A DNA stretch of 64,000 nt from Streptomyces sp. NBC_00820. GTDB lineage: Bacteria; Actinomycetota; Actinomycetes; Streptomycetales; Streptomycetaceae. This document shows positions 38,454-47,869 of this stretch, in pieces (position 1 is the first letter of the stretch; every line of letters begins with the position of its first letter). The notes beneath the pieces are model-generated. The model did not search any database. It had not been told where the DNA came from and saw only the letters and a list, made by a program, of their open reading frames with translations. The stretch covers positions 6,560,001 to 6,624,000 of the forward strand of contig NZ_CP108882.1 in assembly GCF_036347055.1 (NCBI RefSeq), written 5' to 3'. A program made the position numbers and the translations under genes.

Positions 38454-40274
38454 ATGCAGTTCACGACTCGACCCACACTTCAAGGCACCTTCGGCATGGT
38501 GTCCTCCACGCACTGGCTGGCCTCCCAGTCGGCGATGGCGGTCCTGGAGAACGGCGGCAACGCCTTCGACGCCGCCGTGGCCGGCGCGTTCGTCCTGCAC
38601 GTGGTGGAACCGCACCTGAACGGACCCGCCGGCGAGGTGCCGATCCTGCTCGCCCCGGCCGGCGGCGAGGTGCGCGTGCTGTGCGGACAGGGCGTCGCCC
38701 CTGCGGGGGCCACGGTCGCGCACTACAGGAGCCTGGGTCTGGACCTCGTACCCGGCACCGGGCCGCTCGCGGCCGCCGTGCCCGGCGCCTTCGACGCGTG
38801 GCTGCTGCTCCTGCGCGACCACGGCACCAAGTCCCTCGACGACGTCCTGAAGTACGCCATCGGCTACGCCGAACACGGGCACGCCCCCGTGGAGAAGGTC
38901 GGCGCGACCGTGGAGAGCGTACGGGAGCTGTTCGAGACCGAGTGGACGTCCTCGGCGGAGGTGTATCTGCCGGACGGCAGGGCGCCCCGCCCCGGGGAAC
39001 TGCTGCGCAATCCCGCGCTCGCCGCCACCTGGAAGCGGCTGCTCGCCGAGACCGCGGGGGCGGGCGACCGGGAGGCGCGCATCGACGCCGCGCGCGAGGT
39101 GTGGCGCTCCGGGTTCATCGCCGAGGCCCTGCTGCGGCAGTCCCGCCGGCCGACCATGGACACCAGCGGCGAACGCCACACCGGCACGCTCACCGAGTCC
39201 GACCTGGCCGGCTGGTCGGCGTCGTACGAGGCGCCGGTGACGTACGACTGGAACGGCTGGACCCTGTGCAAGGCCGGCCCCTGGAGCCAGGGCCCCGCCT
39301 TCCTCCAGCAACTGGCCCTGCTCCCGCCCGAACTGCCCGCCTACGGCTCACCCGACTACGTCCACCTGCTGGTCGAGGGCTGCAAGCTCGCCATGGCCGA
39401 CCGCGAGGCCTGGTACGGCGACGCCGCCGAGGTGCCCCTGGCCGAGCTGCTGTCCGACGGCTACAACGCGGGGCGGCGCGAACTCGTCGGCGAGAAGGCC
39501 TCCTACGAGCTGCGCCCCGGCAGCCCGGGCGGACGGACCCCGCTTCTTCCCGCGCAGGCGTACGCGTGCCCGAAGACCGGTACTGGCGCCGGGTTCAACC
39601 CGATGGGCGCGGGCGAGCCGACGGTCGCGGAGCTGCCGGGCGAACCCCGGGTGGCCCCCGACGGCACCACCCGCGGGGACACCTGCCACCTCGACGTCGT
39701 CGACCGCTGGGGCAACATGGTCGCGGCCACGCCCAGCGGCGGCTGGCTCCAGTCCAACCCCGTCGTACCCGAACTCGGCTTCCCGCTCGGCACCCGGCTG
39801 CAGATGGCCTGGTTGCAGGAGGGCCTGCCGAACTCCCTCACCCCGGGCCGCCGCCCCCGCACCACCCTCACCCCGTCCCTCGCCCTGCGCGACGGCGTGC
39901 CGGTGCTGGCGTTCGGCACCCCCGGCGGCGACCAGCAGGACCAGTGGCAGGTGCACTTCTTCCTCGCCGCAGTCCTGCTCGACCCGGTCCGCGGCGGCCT
40001 CGACCTGCAGGGCGCCGTCGACGCGCCGAACTGGCACAACGACAGCTTCCCCAGCTCCTTCTACCCGCGCGACCGCCGTCCCGGCAGCGTGACCGTGGAG
40101 GGCGGAACGCCGGACGCCGTCGTCGAGGGGCTGCGCCGCCGCGGCCACGACGTCACCGTCGGCCCCGCCTGGTCCGAGGGCCGCATCTGCGCGGTGTCCC
40201 GGGACCCCAGGACCGGCGTGCTGTCCGCAGCGGCCAACCCGCGAGGGATGCAGGGGTACGCGGTGGGGCGCTGA
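38454..40274 (+). CDS. gamma-glutamyltransferase family protein (second, divergent copy)
   Basis: A 606-residue cytoplasmic-looking Ntn hydrolase (no signal peptide). It has the GGT N-terminal core ENGGNAFDAAVAGAFVLHVVEPHLNGPAGE and the processing site before Thr410 (GDTCHLDVVDRWGNMV), where the usual second Thr is Cys. The small-subunit end FGTPGGDQQDQWQVHFFL is family-like. It is distant from the copy at 13207. Homologues of this subgroup are annotated YwrD-like or acylase-like. The ATG is preceded by GAGGTGAGAG. Confidence 0.87.
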   Translation: MQFTTRPTLQGTFGMVSSTHWLASQSAMAVLENGGNAFDAAVAGAFVLHVVEPHLNGPAGEVPILLAPAGGEVRVLCGQGVAPAGATVAHYRSLGLDLVPGTGPLAAAVPGAFDAWLLLLRDHGTKSLDDVLKYAIGYAEHGHAPVEKVGATVESVRELFETEWTSSAEVYLPDGRAPRPGELLRNPALAATWKRLLAETAGAGDREARIDAAREVWRSGFIAEALLRQSRRPTMDTSGERHTGTLTESDLAGWSASYEAPVTYDWNGWTLCKAGPWSQGPAFLQQLALLPPELPAYGSPDYVHLLVEGCKLAMADREAWYGDAAEVPLAELLSDGYNAGRRELVGEKASYELRPGSPGGRTPLLPAQAYACPKTGTGAGFNPMGAGEPTVAELPGEPRVAPDGTTRGDTCHLDVVDRWGNMVAATPSGGWLQSNPVVPELGFPLGTRLQMAWLQEGLPNSLTPGRRPRTTLTPSLALRDGVPVLAFGTPGGDQQDQWQVHFFLAAVLLDPVRGGLDLQGAVDAPNWHNDSFPSSFYPRDRRPGSVTVEGGTPDAVVEGLRRRGHDVTVGPAWSEGRICAVSRDPRTGVLSAAANPRGMQGYAVGR

Positions 40275-40474
40275 GGGGAAAGGGGGAGCGGCCGGGCGTT
40301 GACGGGAAGGGGGAGGGGAGGTGGTCAGGCGCTGACGGGGAGGGGCTGCTCGTTGAGGGCCCATTCCCGTCCCCGTCCCCCGTCCCCGTCCCCGGCCCCC
40401 GTTCTTCATGCCGATTCCATCCGCCTTCCACTTTCCGGGCGGGGATTGTCACAGCGGCGTGGTCTCATGGAGGC

Positions 40475-41347
40475 ATGATCGACGACACGGAAACCTGGCG
40501 GTCCCCCCTGGACGAAGTCCTCGGCGGAGAGTTCCTCGCCCGCCACTCCGGCGACGTGGAGGAAGCGGTCCGCAAGGCGGCCGCGACCGAGATCCTGCCC
40601 CGCTTCCGCAGGCTCGCCGAGCACGAGGTGGACGAGAAGAGCGGGCCGCACGACCTGGTGACCGACGCCGACCGCCTCGCCGAGCGGCAGCTCACCGGGA
40701 CCCTCGGTGCCCTGCTGCCGGGTTCGGTGGTCGTCGGCGAGGAGGCCGTGCACGCCAACCCCGCGACCTACGACGCGCTCCAGGGCGACGCACCGGTCTG
40801 GATCATCGACCCGGTCGACGGCACAAGGCAGTTCGTACGCGGCGACGACGGCTTCGCCACGCTCGTCGCCCTCGCCCACCGAGGCACCGTCCTCGCCTCC
40901 TGGACCTATGCCCCCGCCAGGGACCAGCTCGCCACGGCCGTGCGCGGGCAGGGCGCCTTCCTGGACGGCGAGCGGTTGTTCGCCGGGCTGCCCGCACCCG
41001 GCCAGGACCTCCGAGTGGCCACCTCCCACCCGGACTTCACCACCGACGAGCAGAAGCGCACGCTGCGCGCCCTGGCGACCGACGGAGTCGCCCCGCGCCC
41101 CTGCGGAGCGGCCGGTCTGGAGTATCTGGCCATCGCACGGGGGGAGTTGGACGCCGTCGCCTTCGACTGGGAGGCGGCCTGGGACCACGCGGCGGGCCTC
41201 CTCCTGGTCGAGGAGGCGGGCGGCACCCATCTCACCATGTCGGGGGAGCCGTTCCGCGTGACCGGCGGCAACGCGCTGCCGTTCACCGCCGCCCGTGACG
41301 CCGCCACCGCCCGCCGCGTCGCGGAGATGCTGCGCACCGGCGCCTGA
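40475..41347 (+). CDS. inositol-monophosphatase family protein
   Basis: A 290-residue Mg-dependent phosphatase of the IMPase/histidinol-phosphatase group. Metal-site motifs are VVVGEEAVH, IIDPVDGTRQFVRG and FDWEAAWDHAAGLLLVEEAGG. It could act on histidinol phosphate or inositol/other sugar phosphates; the histidinol-phosphatase (HisN-like) reading is favoured by the PVDGTRQF form. The ATG at 40475 lies in GGAGGCATG, which leaves little ribosome-site spacing. The 200-bp gap upstream is a GC-rich linker of (CCCGTC)-type runs. Confidence 0.85.
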   Translation: MIDDTETWRSPLDEVLGGEFLARHSGDVEEAVRKAAATEILPRFRRLAEHEVDEKSGPHDLVTDADRLAERQLTGTLGALLPGSVVVGEEAVHANPATYDALQGDAPVWIIDPVDGTRQFVRGDDGFATLVALAHRGTVLASWTYAPARDQLATAVRGQGAFLDGERLFAGLPAPGQDLRVATSHPDFTTDEQKRTLRALATDGVAPRPCGAAGLEYLAIARGELDAVAFDWEAAWDHAAGLLLVEEAGGTHLTMSGEPFRVTGGNALPFTAARDAATARRVAEMLRTGA

Positions 41348-41384
41348 GGCAGCCGTCTCCGCCGGCCGGGGTCGAGTCCGGGAC

Positions 41385-41552
41385 CTAGGGGGTGTCGTTT
41401 GGATCAGCTCGGGTCCGCGACGCCCGGCACGGCACCTCGCCGCGTTGTCGGATCGGCCGAGTACGTCCAGTACGCGGCAGATCCTCCGCCTTGCGAGGCA
41501 CCGCACCGGACGCCGCGGCCTGATCCGACCTGACCCAAACGACACCCCCTAG
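41385..41552. mobile_element. 168-bp MITE-like element with terminal inverted repeats
   Basis: Ends 41385-41407 and 41530-41552 are inverted 23-bp repeats with one mismatch (outer part CTAGGGGGTGTCGTTT). The interior is itself an imperfect long hairpin centred near GTACGTCCAGTAC. There is no open frame with family features. The size, TIRs and CTAG edges fit a non-autonomous DNA transposon (MITE) mobilised by a related transposase. The rest of the gap up to 41760 has a (GAGGCC) repeat at about 41573-41594 and nothing else. Confidence 0.75.
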
Positions 41553-41760
41553 TCCGGGACTGGAGTCGGGGGCCGAGGCCGAGGCCGAGGCCGGAGTCAG
41601 GGTCGGGGGCCGGTGTCAGGAGCGCGGTCGGGGGTGGCGCCGCTGGTCAGGACGCCCGGTCCCGGCCGGCGCAGGGGCCTGGACACCCGGCCCCGGGCGA
41701 TGTCGGTCCCCAGGCCTATCCTGAGACCGAGTTGCCACCGGCTGACGAGGGGGTCCGAAG

Positions 41761-43179
41761 GTGCCGACGATGCTCGACGCGGTCGTGGTGGGTGCGGGAC
41801 CGAACGGTCTGACGGCCGCCGTGGAACTGGCCCGCCGCGGCTTCTCCGTGGCCGTGTTCGAGGCGCGCTCGACGGTCGGCGGTGGCGCCCGCACCGAGGA
41901 GCTGACGCTGCCCGGCTTCCGGCACGACCCGTGCTCGGCCGCCCACCCGCTCGGCGTCAACTCGCCCGCTTTCCGCGACCTGCCCCTGGACCGCTACGGC
42001 CTGGAGTGGCTGCACGCCGACCTGCCGATGGCGCACCCCTTCCCGGACGGCAGCGCGGCCGTGCTGGCCCGTTCCGTCGCCGAGACGGCCGCCTCCTTCG
42101 GTCCGCGCGACGCGGGCGCGTACCGCAGGCTCGTCGCGCCGTTCCTGCCCCGGTGGGACACCCTCGTCCGGGACTTCATGTCCCTGCCGCTGACCGCGCT
42201 GCCGCGCGACCCGCTCACCCTCGCCCGCTTCGGACTCGCGGGCCTGCCGCCCTCCACCATGCTGATGAGCCGCTTCCGCGACGAACGGTTCAAGGCCCTC
42301 TTCTCCGGTCTGGTCGCCCACGCGGTGACCCCGCTCGGCGGCTTCGCCACCGGCGCCGTCGGCCTGGTCTTCGCCCTGGCCGCGCACGCCCGAGGCTGGC
42401 CGGTGGCCCGTGGCGGCTCCCAGGCGATCTCCGACGCGCTCGCCGCGTACCTGAAGGACCTCGGCGGCGCCGTGCACACCGACTACGAGATCAAGCGCCT
42501 GGACGACCTGCCGCCCGCGCGTGCGTACGTCTTCGACACCTCACCCACCGCGCTCGCCCGCATCGCCGGCTTCGGCGCCCACTACGACCGCTACCGGTAC
42601 GGCCCCAGCGTCTTCAAGATCGACTATGCGCTGGACGGCCCCGTGCCATGGACCGCGCCCGAGGCGCGCGTCGCCGGCACCGTGCAGGTCGGCGCGAGCC
42701 ACGCCGAGATCGGCAGGGCCCTGCGCGCCGCGTCCCGGGAGAACCGAGCCCCCGACAAGCCGTTCCTGATCACCGTGCAGCCCAGCGTGGCGGACCCCAC
42801 CCGCGCCCCCGAGGGCAAGCACGTCTTCTGGGCGTACGGCCACGTCCCGAACGGCTGGACGGGCGACCTCACCGACGCCATGGAGCGTCAGCTGGAGCGA
42901 TACGCGCCCGGCTTCCGCGATCGCGTCCTCGCCCGCGCCACGGCCGGACCGCCCGAGCTGGCCGCCCGCAACGCCAACTACGTGGGCGGCGACATCGCCT
43001 GCGGCGCCGCCTCCGGACTTCAGCTCCTGCTGCGCCCCAGACTGTCCCTGTTCCCGTACCACACCCCGCACCCGGCGGTGTTCATCTGCTCCTCCGCGAC
43101 CCCGCCGGGACCCGGCGTGCACGGGATGTCCGGACACAACGCGGCCAAGGCCGTCTGGCGAAGACTGAGGCAGGCATGA
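41761..43179 (+). CDS. phytoene-desaturase-like FAD/NAD(P)-dependent oxidoreductase
   Basis: A 472-residue flavoprotein with the Rossmann motif [20 protein letters not shown] and the phytoene-dehydrogenase-like C-terminus [21 protein letters not shown]. Similar enzymes act on polyprenyl or other lipids, but no carotenoid gene is nearby. It starts at GTG 41761 after GGGGGTCCGAAG and overlaps the macro-domain gene by the ATGA junction. Confidence 0.87.
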   Translation: MPTMLDAVVVGAGPNGLTAAVELARRGFSVAVFEARSTVGGGARTEELTLPGFRHDPCSAAHPLGVNSPAFRDLPLDRYGLEWLHADLPMAHPFPDGSAAVLARSVAETAASFGPRDAGAYRRLVAPFLPRWDTLVRDFMSLPLTALPRDPLTLARFGLAGLPPSTMLMSRFRDERFKALFSGLVAHAVTPLGGFATGAVGLVFALAAHARGWPVARGGSQAISDALAAYLKDLGGAVHTDYEIKRLDDLPPARAYVFDTSPTALARIAGFGAHYDRYRYGPSVFKIDYALDGPVPWTAPEARVAGTVQVGASHAEIGRALRAASRENRAPDKPFLITVQPSVADPTRAPEGKHVFWAYGHVPNGWTGDLTDAMERQLERYAPGFRDRVLARATAGPPELAARNANYVGGDIACGAASGLQLLLRPRLSLFPYHTPHPAVFICSSATPPGPGVHGMSGHNAAKAVWRRLRQA

Positions 43180-43724
43180 CCACCATCACCCTCGTCCAGG
43201 GCGACATCACCCGCGAGAGTGCCGACGCGATCGTGAACGCGGCCAACTCCTCCCTGCTGGGCGGCGGAGGCGTCGACGGCGCGATCCACCGGCGCGGCGG
43301 CCCCGCGATCCTGGAGGAGTGCCGCGCCCTGCGCGCCTCCCTCCCCCAAGCTCTCAACTCCGTTCGAGCAGGGGGTACCCCCATCGGCAAGGGTCTGGCC
43401 ACCGGCAAGGCGGTCGCCACCACGGCCGGTGAACTGGACGCCCGCTGGGTGATCCACACCGTGGGCCCGGTGTATCAGGTTTCAGGTAGCGATCCTGCGC
43501 TGCTTGCCTCCTGCTACAGGGAGTCGCTCCGCGTAGCCGACGAGTTGGGTGCCAGGACGGTCGCGTTTCCGGCGATCTCGACTGGCGCGTACGGGTGGCC
43601 GATGGACGACGCAGCTCGCATCGCCGTCGAGACGGTGCGGAACACGCCGACCGCCGTTGAAGAGGTGAGGTTCGTGCTCTTCGATGACCGGGCGTACGAG
43701 GCGTTCATCCGGCAACTCGGCTAA
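43176..43724 (+). CDS. macro-domain O-acetyl-ADP-ribose deacetylase (hybrid gene)
   Basis: A 182-residue macro-domain protein that binds or hydrolyses ADP-ribose derivatives. The ligand loop is [25 protein letters not shown] (residues about 18-42), with the second loop [18 protein letters not shown]. It overlaps the upstream stop (ATGA). A 42-bp hairpin repeat at 43341 inserts 14 codons in frame after RALRA. From about 43466 the base composition and codon choice shift to AT-richer (gctgcttgcctcctgc). The 3' half also exists as a separate copy at 46801-47076, so this gene is a hybrid of native 5' and imported 3' halves. Confidence 0.9.
   Translation: MTTITLVQGDITRESADAIVNAANSSLLGGGGVDGAIHRRGGPAILEECRALRASLPQALNSVRAGGTPIGKGLATGKAVATTAGELDARWVIHTVGPVYQVSGSDPALLASCYRESLRVADELGARTVAFPAISTGAYGWPMDDAARIAVETVRNTPTAVEEVRFVLFDDRAYEAFIRQLG
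43341..43382. repeat. 42-bp hairpin repeat in the macro gene
   Basis: CTCCCCCAAGCTCTC, an AACTCCGTTC loop and GAGCAGGGGG pair into a stem, followed by the perfect palindrome GGGGGTACCCCC. This is a common streptomycete intergenic repeat form. It is 42 bp long, so the frame is kept (14 codons). Confidence 0.7.
43693..43724. repeat. direct repeat 1: 3' end of the macro gene (attachment-like)
   Basis: The 32-bp segment ending at the stop codon begins CGTACGAGGCGTTC and is repeated at 47045 and 48597. All three end at a stop codon. Confidence 0.75.
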
Positions 43725-43895
43725 CGGAGACCACGGCGAGATTGACCCATTGGGCCTGAGTCCCCTGTCAGACGAGTTCATTAGTGGGTGTTGTCGTACC
43801 GAACCTGGGGGCGGCGTTTTAGCTGGTCAGGCATAGGTTCGGCGATCCCGTGGGAGTGGTGGCCTGGCGTGTCATCGTTCCTGGGGAGGTCATGG

Positions 43896-44440
43896 ATGCC
43901 GTCGGTCGTGGGGTTGCTTGAACAGCGTGAGTTGGGCGCTCGCCGTCGTGTGGACGAGCTGCGGGAAGAGGCCGACCGCCTCCAGGCCGAGCTGGCCGTG
44001 GCCGAGCGGGAATGGAAGGAGTGGGTCCTCGCCCGCTCGCGGGTCGGCGAGGTGCTGGGTCCGGTGGACCAAGCCGAAGATCACGCCCGGACCGAACGGA
44101 CGATGCCGGACCGTGGGCGGGCCGAGGAGCGTCATCGGCGTCGATGGCCGCGAAGCCGAAGTCGCAGGTGCCGGTGTGGCGCGAGGGGCTGGTCGAGTCA
44201 GTGCTGTCGATGGACTACCAGCGCATCCGGCAGGCCCTCACGGACCGGCATCGCCTTCATCAAGGGCCGCTGACCTGCCAGGAGATGGCCGTCTTGTTCG
44301 GCCTGGACGCGGTTCCGTCGAAGGTGGAGGCGTTGCGGTCGAAGGCGAAGCGGCTGGTCGCGCGGGGCTGGCTGGCCGAGCGTCAGCCGGGCCGCTTCAC
44401 GCTCACGCAGAATGTGACCGGGCCAGGCGGCGGGTCATGA
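43896..44440 (+). pseudogene. coiled-coil/winged-helix passenger gene, frameshifted
   Basis: The N-terminal part from ATG 43896 is a coiled coil (LLEQRELGARRRVDELREEADRLQAELAVAEREW). It is in a different frame from the C-terminal winged-helix part (VPVWREGLVESVLSMDYQRI, LTCQEMAVLFGLDAVPSKVEALRSKAKRLVARGWLAE), which ends at 44440 with GPGGGS. Proteins with exactly this two-part layout are common beside streptomycete insertion sequences. The switch of frame falls at about 44085-44140. The last 38 bp overlap the convergent transposase gene. Confidence 0.6.
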
Positions 44441-45210
44441 TCATGGTCATCGACCAGTAGACCATCGCCTCGGCGCTGGAGGTGCGGCGCTCGAAGTCGC
44501 GCACCAGGCGGCGGCTTCGCATCAGGTGGGCGAAGAGACGCTCGACGATCCACCGCTTGGGCAGCACCACGAAGCCACGCGTGTCGTCGCTGCGCTTGAC
44601 GATCGTCAGGACCATGGCGAACGCGGCCAGGCAGTGCTCGACGAGGCTGCCGGTGTAGCCGCCGTCGGCCCAGACGAGTTCCAGCCGGTGGTGAGCGTCG
44701 GCCGCCTGGGCGAGCAGCACCTTCGCGGCGGCGCGGTCACCGATCTCCGCGCTCGTGACCATCACGCCCAGCAGCAGGCCGAGGGTGTCGACCACGACGT
44801 GCCGCTTGCGGCCGTTGATCAGCTTGCCGCCGTCGAAACCGCGGCTGTCGGCGCCGACGACTGCGTCCGCCTTGACGGACTGCGAGTCGATCACACCGCC
44901 CGTCGGCTCCCCATCCCGTCCCGCCTTCTGGCGGACCCGGTCGTGCAGCCGGTCGTGGAACTCCCTGACCAGCACGTGGTCGCGCCAGAGGCGGAAGAAC
45001 GCGTAGACCCGGTCCCACGGCGGGAAGTCGGCCGGCATCGCCCCGCCACTTGACGCCGTTGTCCACGAGATAGCGGATCGCGTCCAGTATCGCCCGGTGG
45101 CAGTACACCTCCGGCTGCCCGCCCCGGCCCCGCATCCAGCCCGGCACCGGCAGGAACGGCCGGACCACGGCCCACTGCGTATCCGTCATGTCCGAGGGGT
45201 ACCGCCGAAC
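44403..45210 (-). pseudogene. IS5-family transposase, frameshifted
   Basis: N-terminal domain (SDMTDTQWAVVRPFLPVPGWM, from about 45210) and the DDE catalytic part (MPADFPPWDRVYAFFRLWRDH, VIDSQSVKADAVVGADSRGF, VWADGGYTG, VERLFAHLMRSRR) are in different frames. The break is at 45041-45044, where a run of four C on the plus strand replaces the three needed for KWRAMPADF. A programmed frameshift is possible in this IS group, but a simple one-base insertion is more likely. Inverted ends were not found. Confidence 0.75.
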
Positions 45211-45496
45211 ACGTTCCGGGTGATCGGCCGGATTCCCGAACCGGTGAGCGACGCAATCACACGACGGAGCAGCCAAGTTGAACTCCACCGGCGCGAGCGC
45301 GTACAACTGCGGCAACAGGGTCTCCTGGATCTCGGTTGGCTTCGCAACCCCGAGCTACCAAGAGGCCCTGCCTTCATGCCCACGGCCAGCCGCGATCACC
45401 CGATCGAGACTCCCGTTCGATGCCCACACCTCAAGATCGGAACGACAACAGCTACTTAGGTGCATTCCGCCGAATGAACGCTGACGTCGGTGAAGC

Positions 45497-46465
45497 TCAG
45501 CCCCCGGCGGATCCCAGGGTCTGGACGGTGATGGAGCCGTCGTAGCCGCCCGTCGCGACCAGCGCGGTCCCGTCCGGACGGCTGAGGGCCGAGACGACGA
45601 CACCGCTGAGCAGTTCGTCGATCGGTTCGCCGGTGGCGGCGTCCCACTGACGGATGATCTCGTCGTCCCCCGAGGCGAGCAGCCTGGGCACGCCTTGCAC
45701 ATAGGCGGAGGTCAACTGGGGTGTGATCACATCGGTGTGGACAGGCCGCCCGAGCGGGGTGCCAGTCAGGGCGTCCCAGCGGTACAGCATTCCGTGGGAG
45801 TCGGTGGCCGCGAGTAGGACCGTGCCGTCGAGCAGCCGCAGGGAGTGCAACTGCCGGACGATCTCCTCAGCGGCCAGGGGCTCACCGACCAGCGCACCGG
45901 TGACGGCGTCCCAGCGGCGGACCTCACCGTAGTCGTCACCTGAGGCGATCAGATGGGTGCCGTCGGGCAATGGCACCAGCGTCACGGCCTTGACGGTGAT
46001 CTCATGCCCCTCAAGCGGAGGGCCGAGCGGCTCCCCGGTCACGGGGTCCCACCGGAACACGTTGCCGTCGTTTCCCGCCCCCACCAGCAGGGGCCGGCCG
46101 TCGGCAAGGGTGCCGGTGTCCACATTCCAGATCGAGTTGTAGTGTTCCAGCGGCGCCCCGGGGAGCTTGTCGCCGGTGTCGGCATTCCAACGAACGATCC
46201 CGTCCTCGGTACCCGCGACCAAGAGGGGCGTGCCGTCTGCCGGGCAAGCGACCGTGAGGTCCTCGACTCCGCAGTCGCTGCCCGGATAGTCGCAGAGCAT
46301 CTTCCCCGTCAACGGGTCCCAGCGGCGCACCTGCAGCCCGGAGGGGCCGGCCGATACAAGGATCGGCCGGCCGTCCGCCGACGCCGTCAGAAACAGCGGC
46401 CAGACCGTCCCCTTGTGAGCACCGACGATGGTCAGTCCCGTCATCGTGTGTTCCACCTGTGACAT
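45497..46465 (-). CDS. WD40-repeat beta-propeller protein
   Basis: A 322-residue protein made entirely of about seven WD-type blades, each with a strand ending like VRRWDPLTG, VRWNADTG, VFRWDPVTG, VRRWDAVTG, LYRWDALTG and IRQWDAATG. It has no signal peptide, kinase or NB-ARC domain. Such streptomycete proteins are thought to be scaffolds. It sits in the island. The perfect palindrome 57 bp upstream could belong to its promoter or to a neighbouring unit. Confidence 0.87.
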   Translation of the reverse strand: MSQVEHTMTGLTIVGAHKGTVWPLFLTASADGRPILVSAGPSGLQVRRWDPLTGKMLCDYPGSDCGVEDLTVACPADGTPLLVAGTEDGIVRWNADTGDKLPGAPLEHYNSIWNVDTGTLADGRPLLVGAGNDGNVFRWDPVTGEPLGPPLEGHEITVKAVTLVPLPDGTHLIASGDDYGEVRRWDAVTGALVGEPLAAEEIVRQLHSLRLLDGTVLLAATDSHGMLYRWDALTGTPLGRPVHTDVITPQLTSAYVQGVPRLLASGDDEIIRQWDAATGEPIDELLSGVVVSALSRPDGTALVATGGYDGSITVQTLGSAGG

Positions 46466-46521
46466 TGCCTGTCTCCTCGGCGTCGTTCACGTGTACTGAA
46501 CCCTAACGCGACCCGGCATCC

Positions 46522-46560
46522 GTCCCGGTCCCGGTCCCGGACCGGGACCGGGACCGGGAC
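46522..46560. repeat. 39-bp perfect palindrome of GGTCCC units
   Basis: Arms 46522-46540 and 46542-46560 are exact reverse complements around a single A at 46541, built of repeated GGTCCC. It could act as a terminator or be a fragile expansion; it lies between the WD40 start and the macro-gene remnant. Confidence 0.85.
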
Positions 46561-46800
46561 ACCGGATCACTCTTCCGCCATCTCGGGAATCTCCTCGGTC
46601 TCGGGCTCCCCCTCCTCGGGCTCCACACCGGCGGAGGAGAAGAAGTGGCGCGCGGCGTCAGCCGACGCCCGGCACGGTCTCGGTGGTCGTGGACTACGAC
46701 GCTGGCAAGGCGGAGCTGGTGACTTACGCGGGGCAGGTGGCGACATTCCCTCTCCCCGTGGGGACTCAGGCGCTAACCCTTGCCGCGTGAGGCTGGGTAA

Positions 46801-47076
<276 letters not shown>

Positions 47077-47120
47077 CGCAGCCGACATCATTGCTGCGGG
47101 CTCTGTATAGGCTGCTGCGC

Positions 47121-47609
47121 GTGGATATGACGGGGTGTCTTGGGTGTGACCTTCTGGCCGGGCGCCGGGAGTTGCCTGGAGGTGTCCTGTACGAGACCGC
47201 TGCGTGGGTGGTGAACCACGTCGTCGGTCCGATGAATATCGGCACCTTGATCGTCGGTCCGCGAGAGCACGTCGCGGCCATCGCCGAGCTCGACGACACG
47301 GCGGCGGCGGAACTCGGCCCCTTGCTGCGCGATACCGCGCGCGTCGTGGAGACGTTGTGCCAGCCCGAGCAGACCTACGTCTGCATGTGGTCACACGGCC
47401 GCGACGCGCGCAAGCACTTGCACGTCGCGGTCCAGCCGGTGACCGCTGAGGTGCGGGCCCGCTACGGTGGGCTGCGCTCCGAGCAGCTCCAGGCCCGGAT
47501 GCTGGCGGACGGCGACGAGCCGGACATCACGGAGGTCGAGCAGTTCTGCGAGCGGGCTCGCGAGCTGTTCGGGGCCATCACCGACAGTGGCGTCGGAGAC
47601 CGCAGCTGA
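47121..47609 (+). CDS. HIT-family protein
   Basis: A 162-residue HIT nucleotide-binding protein. The C-terminal motif KHLHVAVQP has the H-x-H pattern, and an N-terminal CLGCDLL pair plus later Cys could bind zinc. The proposed GTG start at 47121 lies just 10 bp after TATAGG (47106-47111), so the message may be leaderless. HIT proteins hydrolyse nucleotide phosphoramidates or dinucleotide polyphosphates; the exact substrate is not known. It lies directly after repeat 2. Confidence 0.8.
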   Translation: MDMTGCLGCDLLAGRRELPGGVLYETAAWVVNHVVGPMNIGTLIVGPREHVAAIAELDDTAAAELGPLLRDTARVVETLCQPEQTYVCMWSHGRDARKHLHVAVQPVTAEVRARYGGLRSEQLQARMLADGDEPDITEVEQFCERARELFGAITDSGVGDRS

Positions 47610-47869
47610 TCACCAGCGCCAGACCGACGTCGCCGCGCAGTCGGGCGAGCACACGTGAGGCTCCGGGGCATGCCAGATTTCAAAACAGCATCAGGGGAAT
47701 CGCCACCCTTCGCCTCGCACGGCCCCCAGATAAGACCCCCAAGTAATCCTTGTTTCCTGCGTCCGGCTAAACCTAAGAAGTCCCGCTGAGTATATTCGAG
47801 CGGGGCTTCCATGGGGGTGGAGCGATTAGGCGAACCGCGTCAGCGGTCCCGACTCCGACCACCTGTCAT

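Noticed and set aside
40275..40474. Small protein in the linker between the second GGT-like gene and the phosphatase
   Set aside because: Only simple CCCGTC and GGGGAGG runs; no start, ribosome site or family pattern.
45211..45496. Additional transposase remnant beside the IS5-like element
   Set aside because: Short open frames here match no transposase motif that I can recognise, so no gene is called.
46669..46789. Short frame ending VGTQALTLAA before the macro remnant
   Set aside because: No convincing start codon or family; kept only as a possible fragment in the island description.
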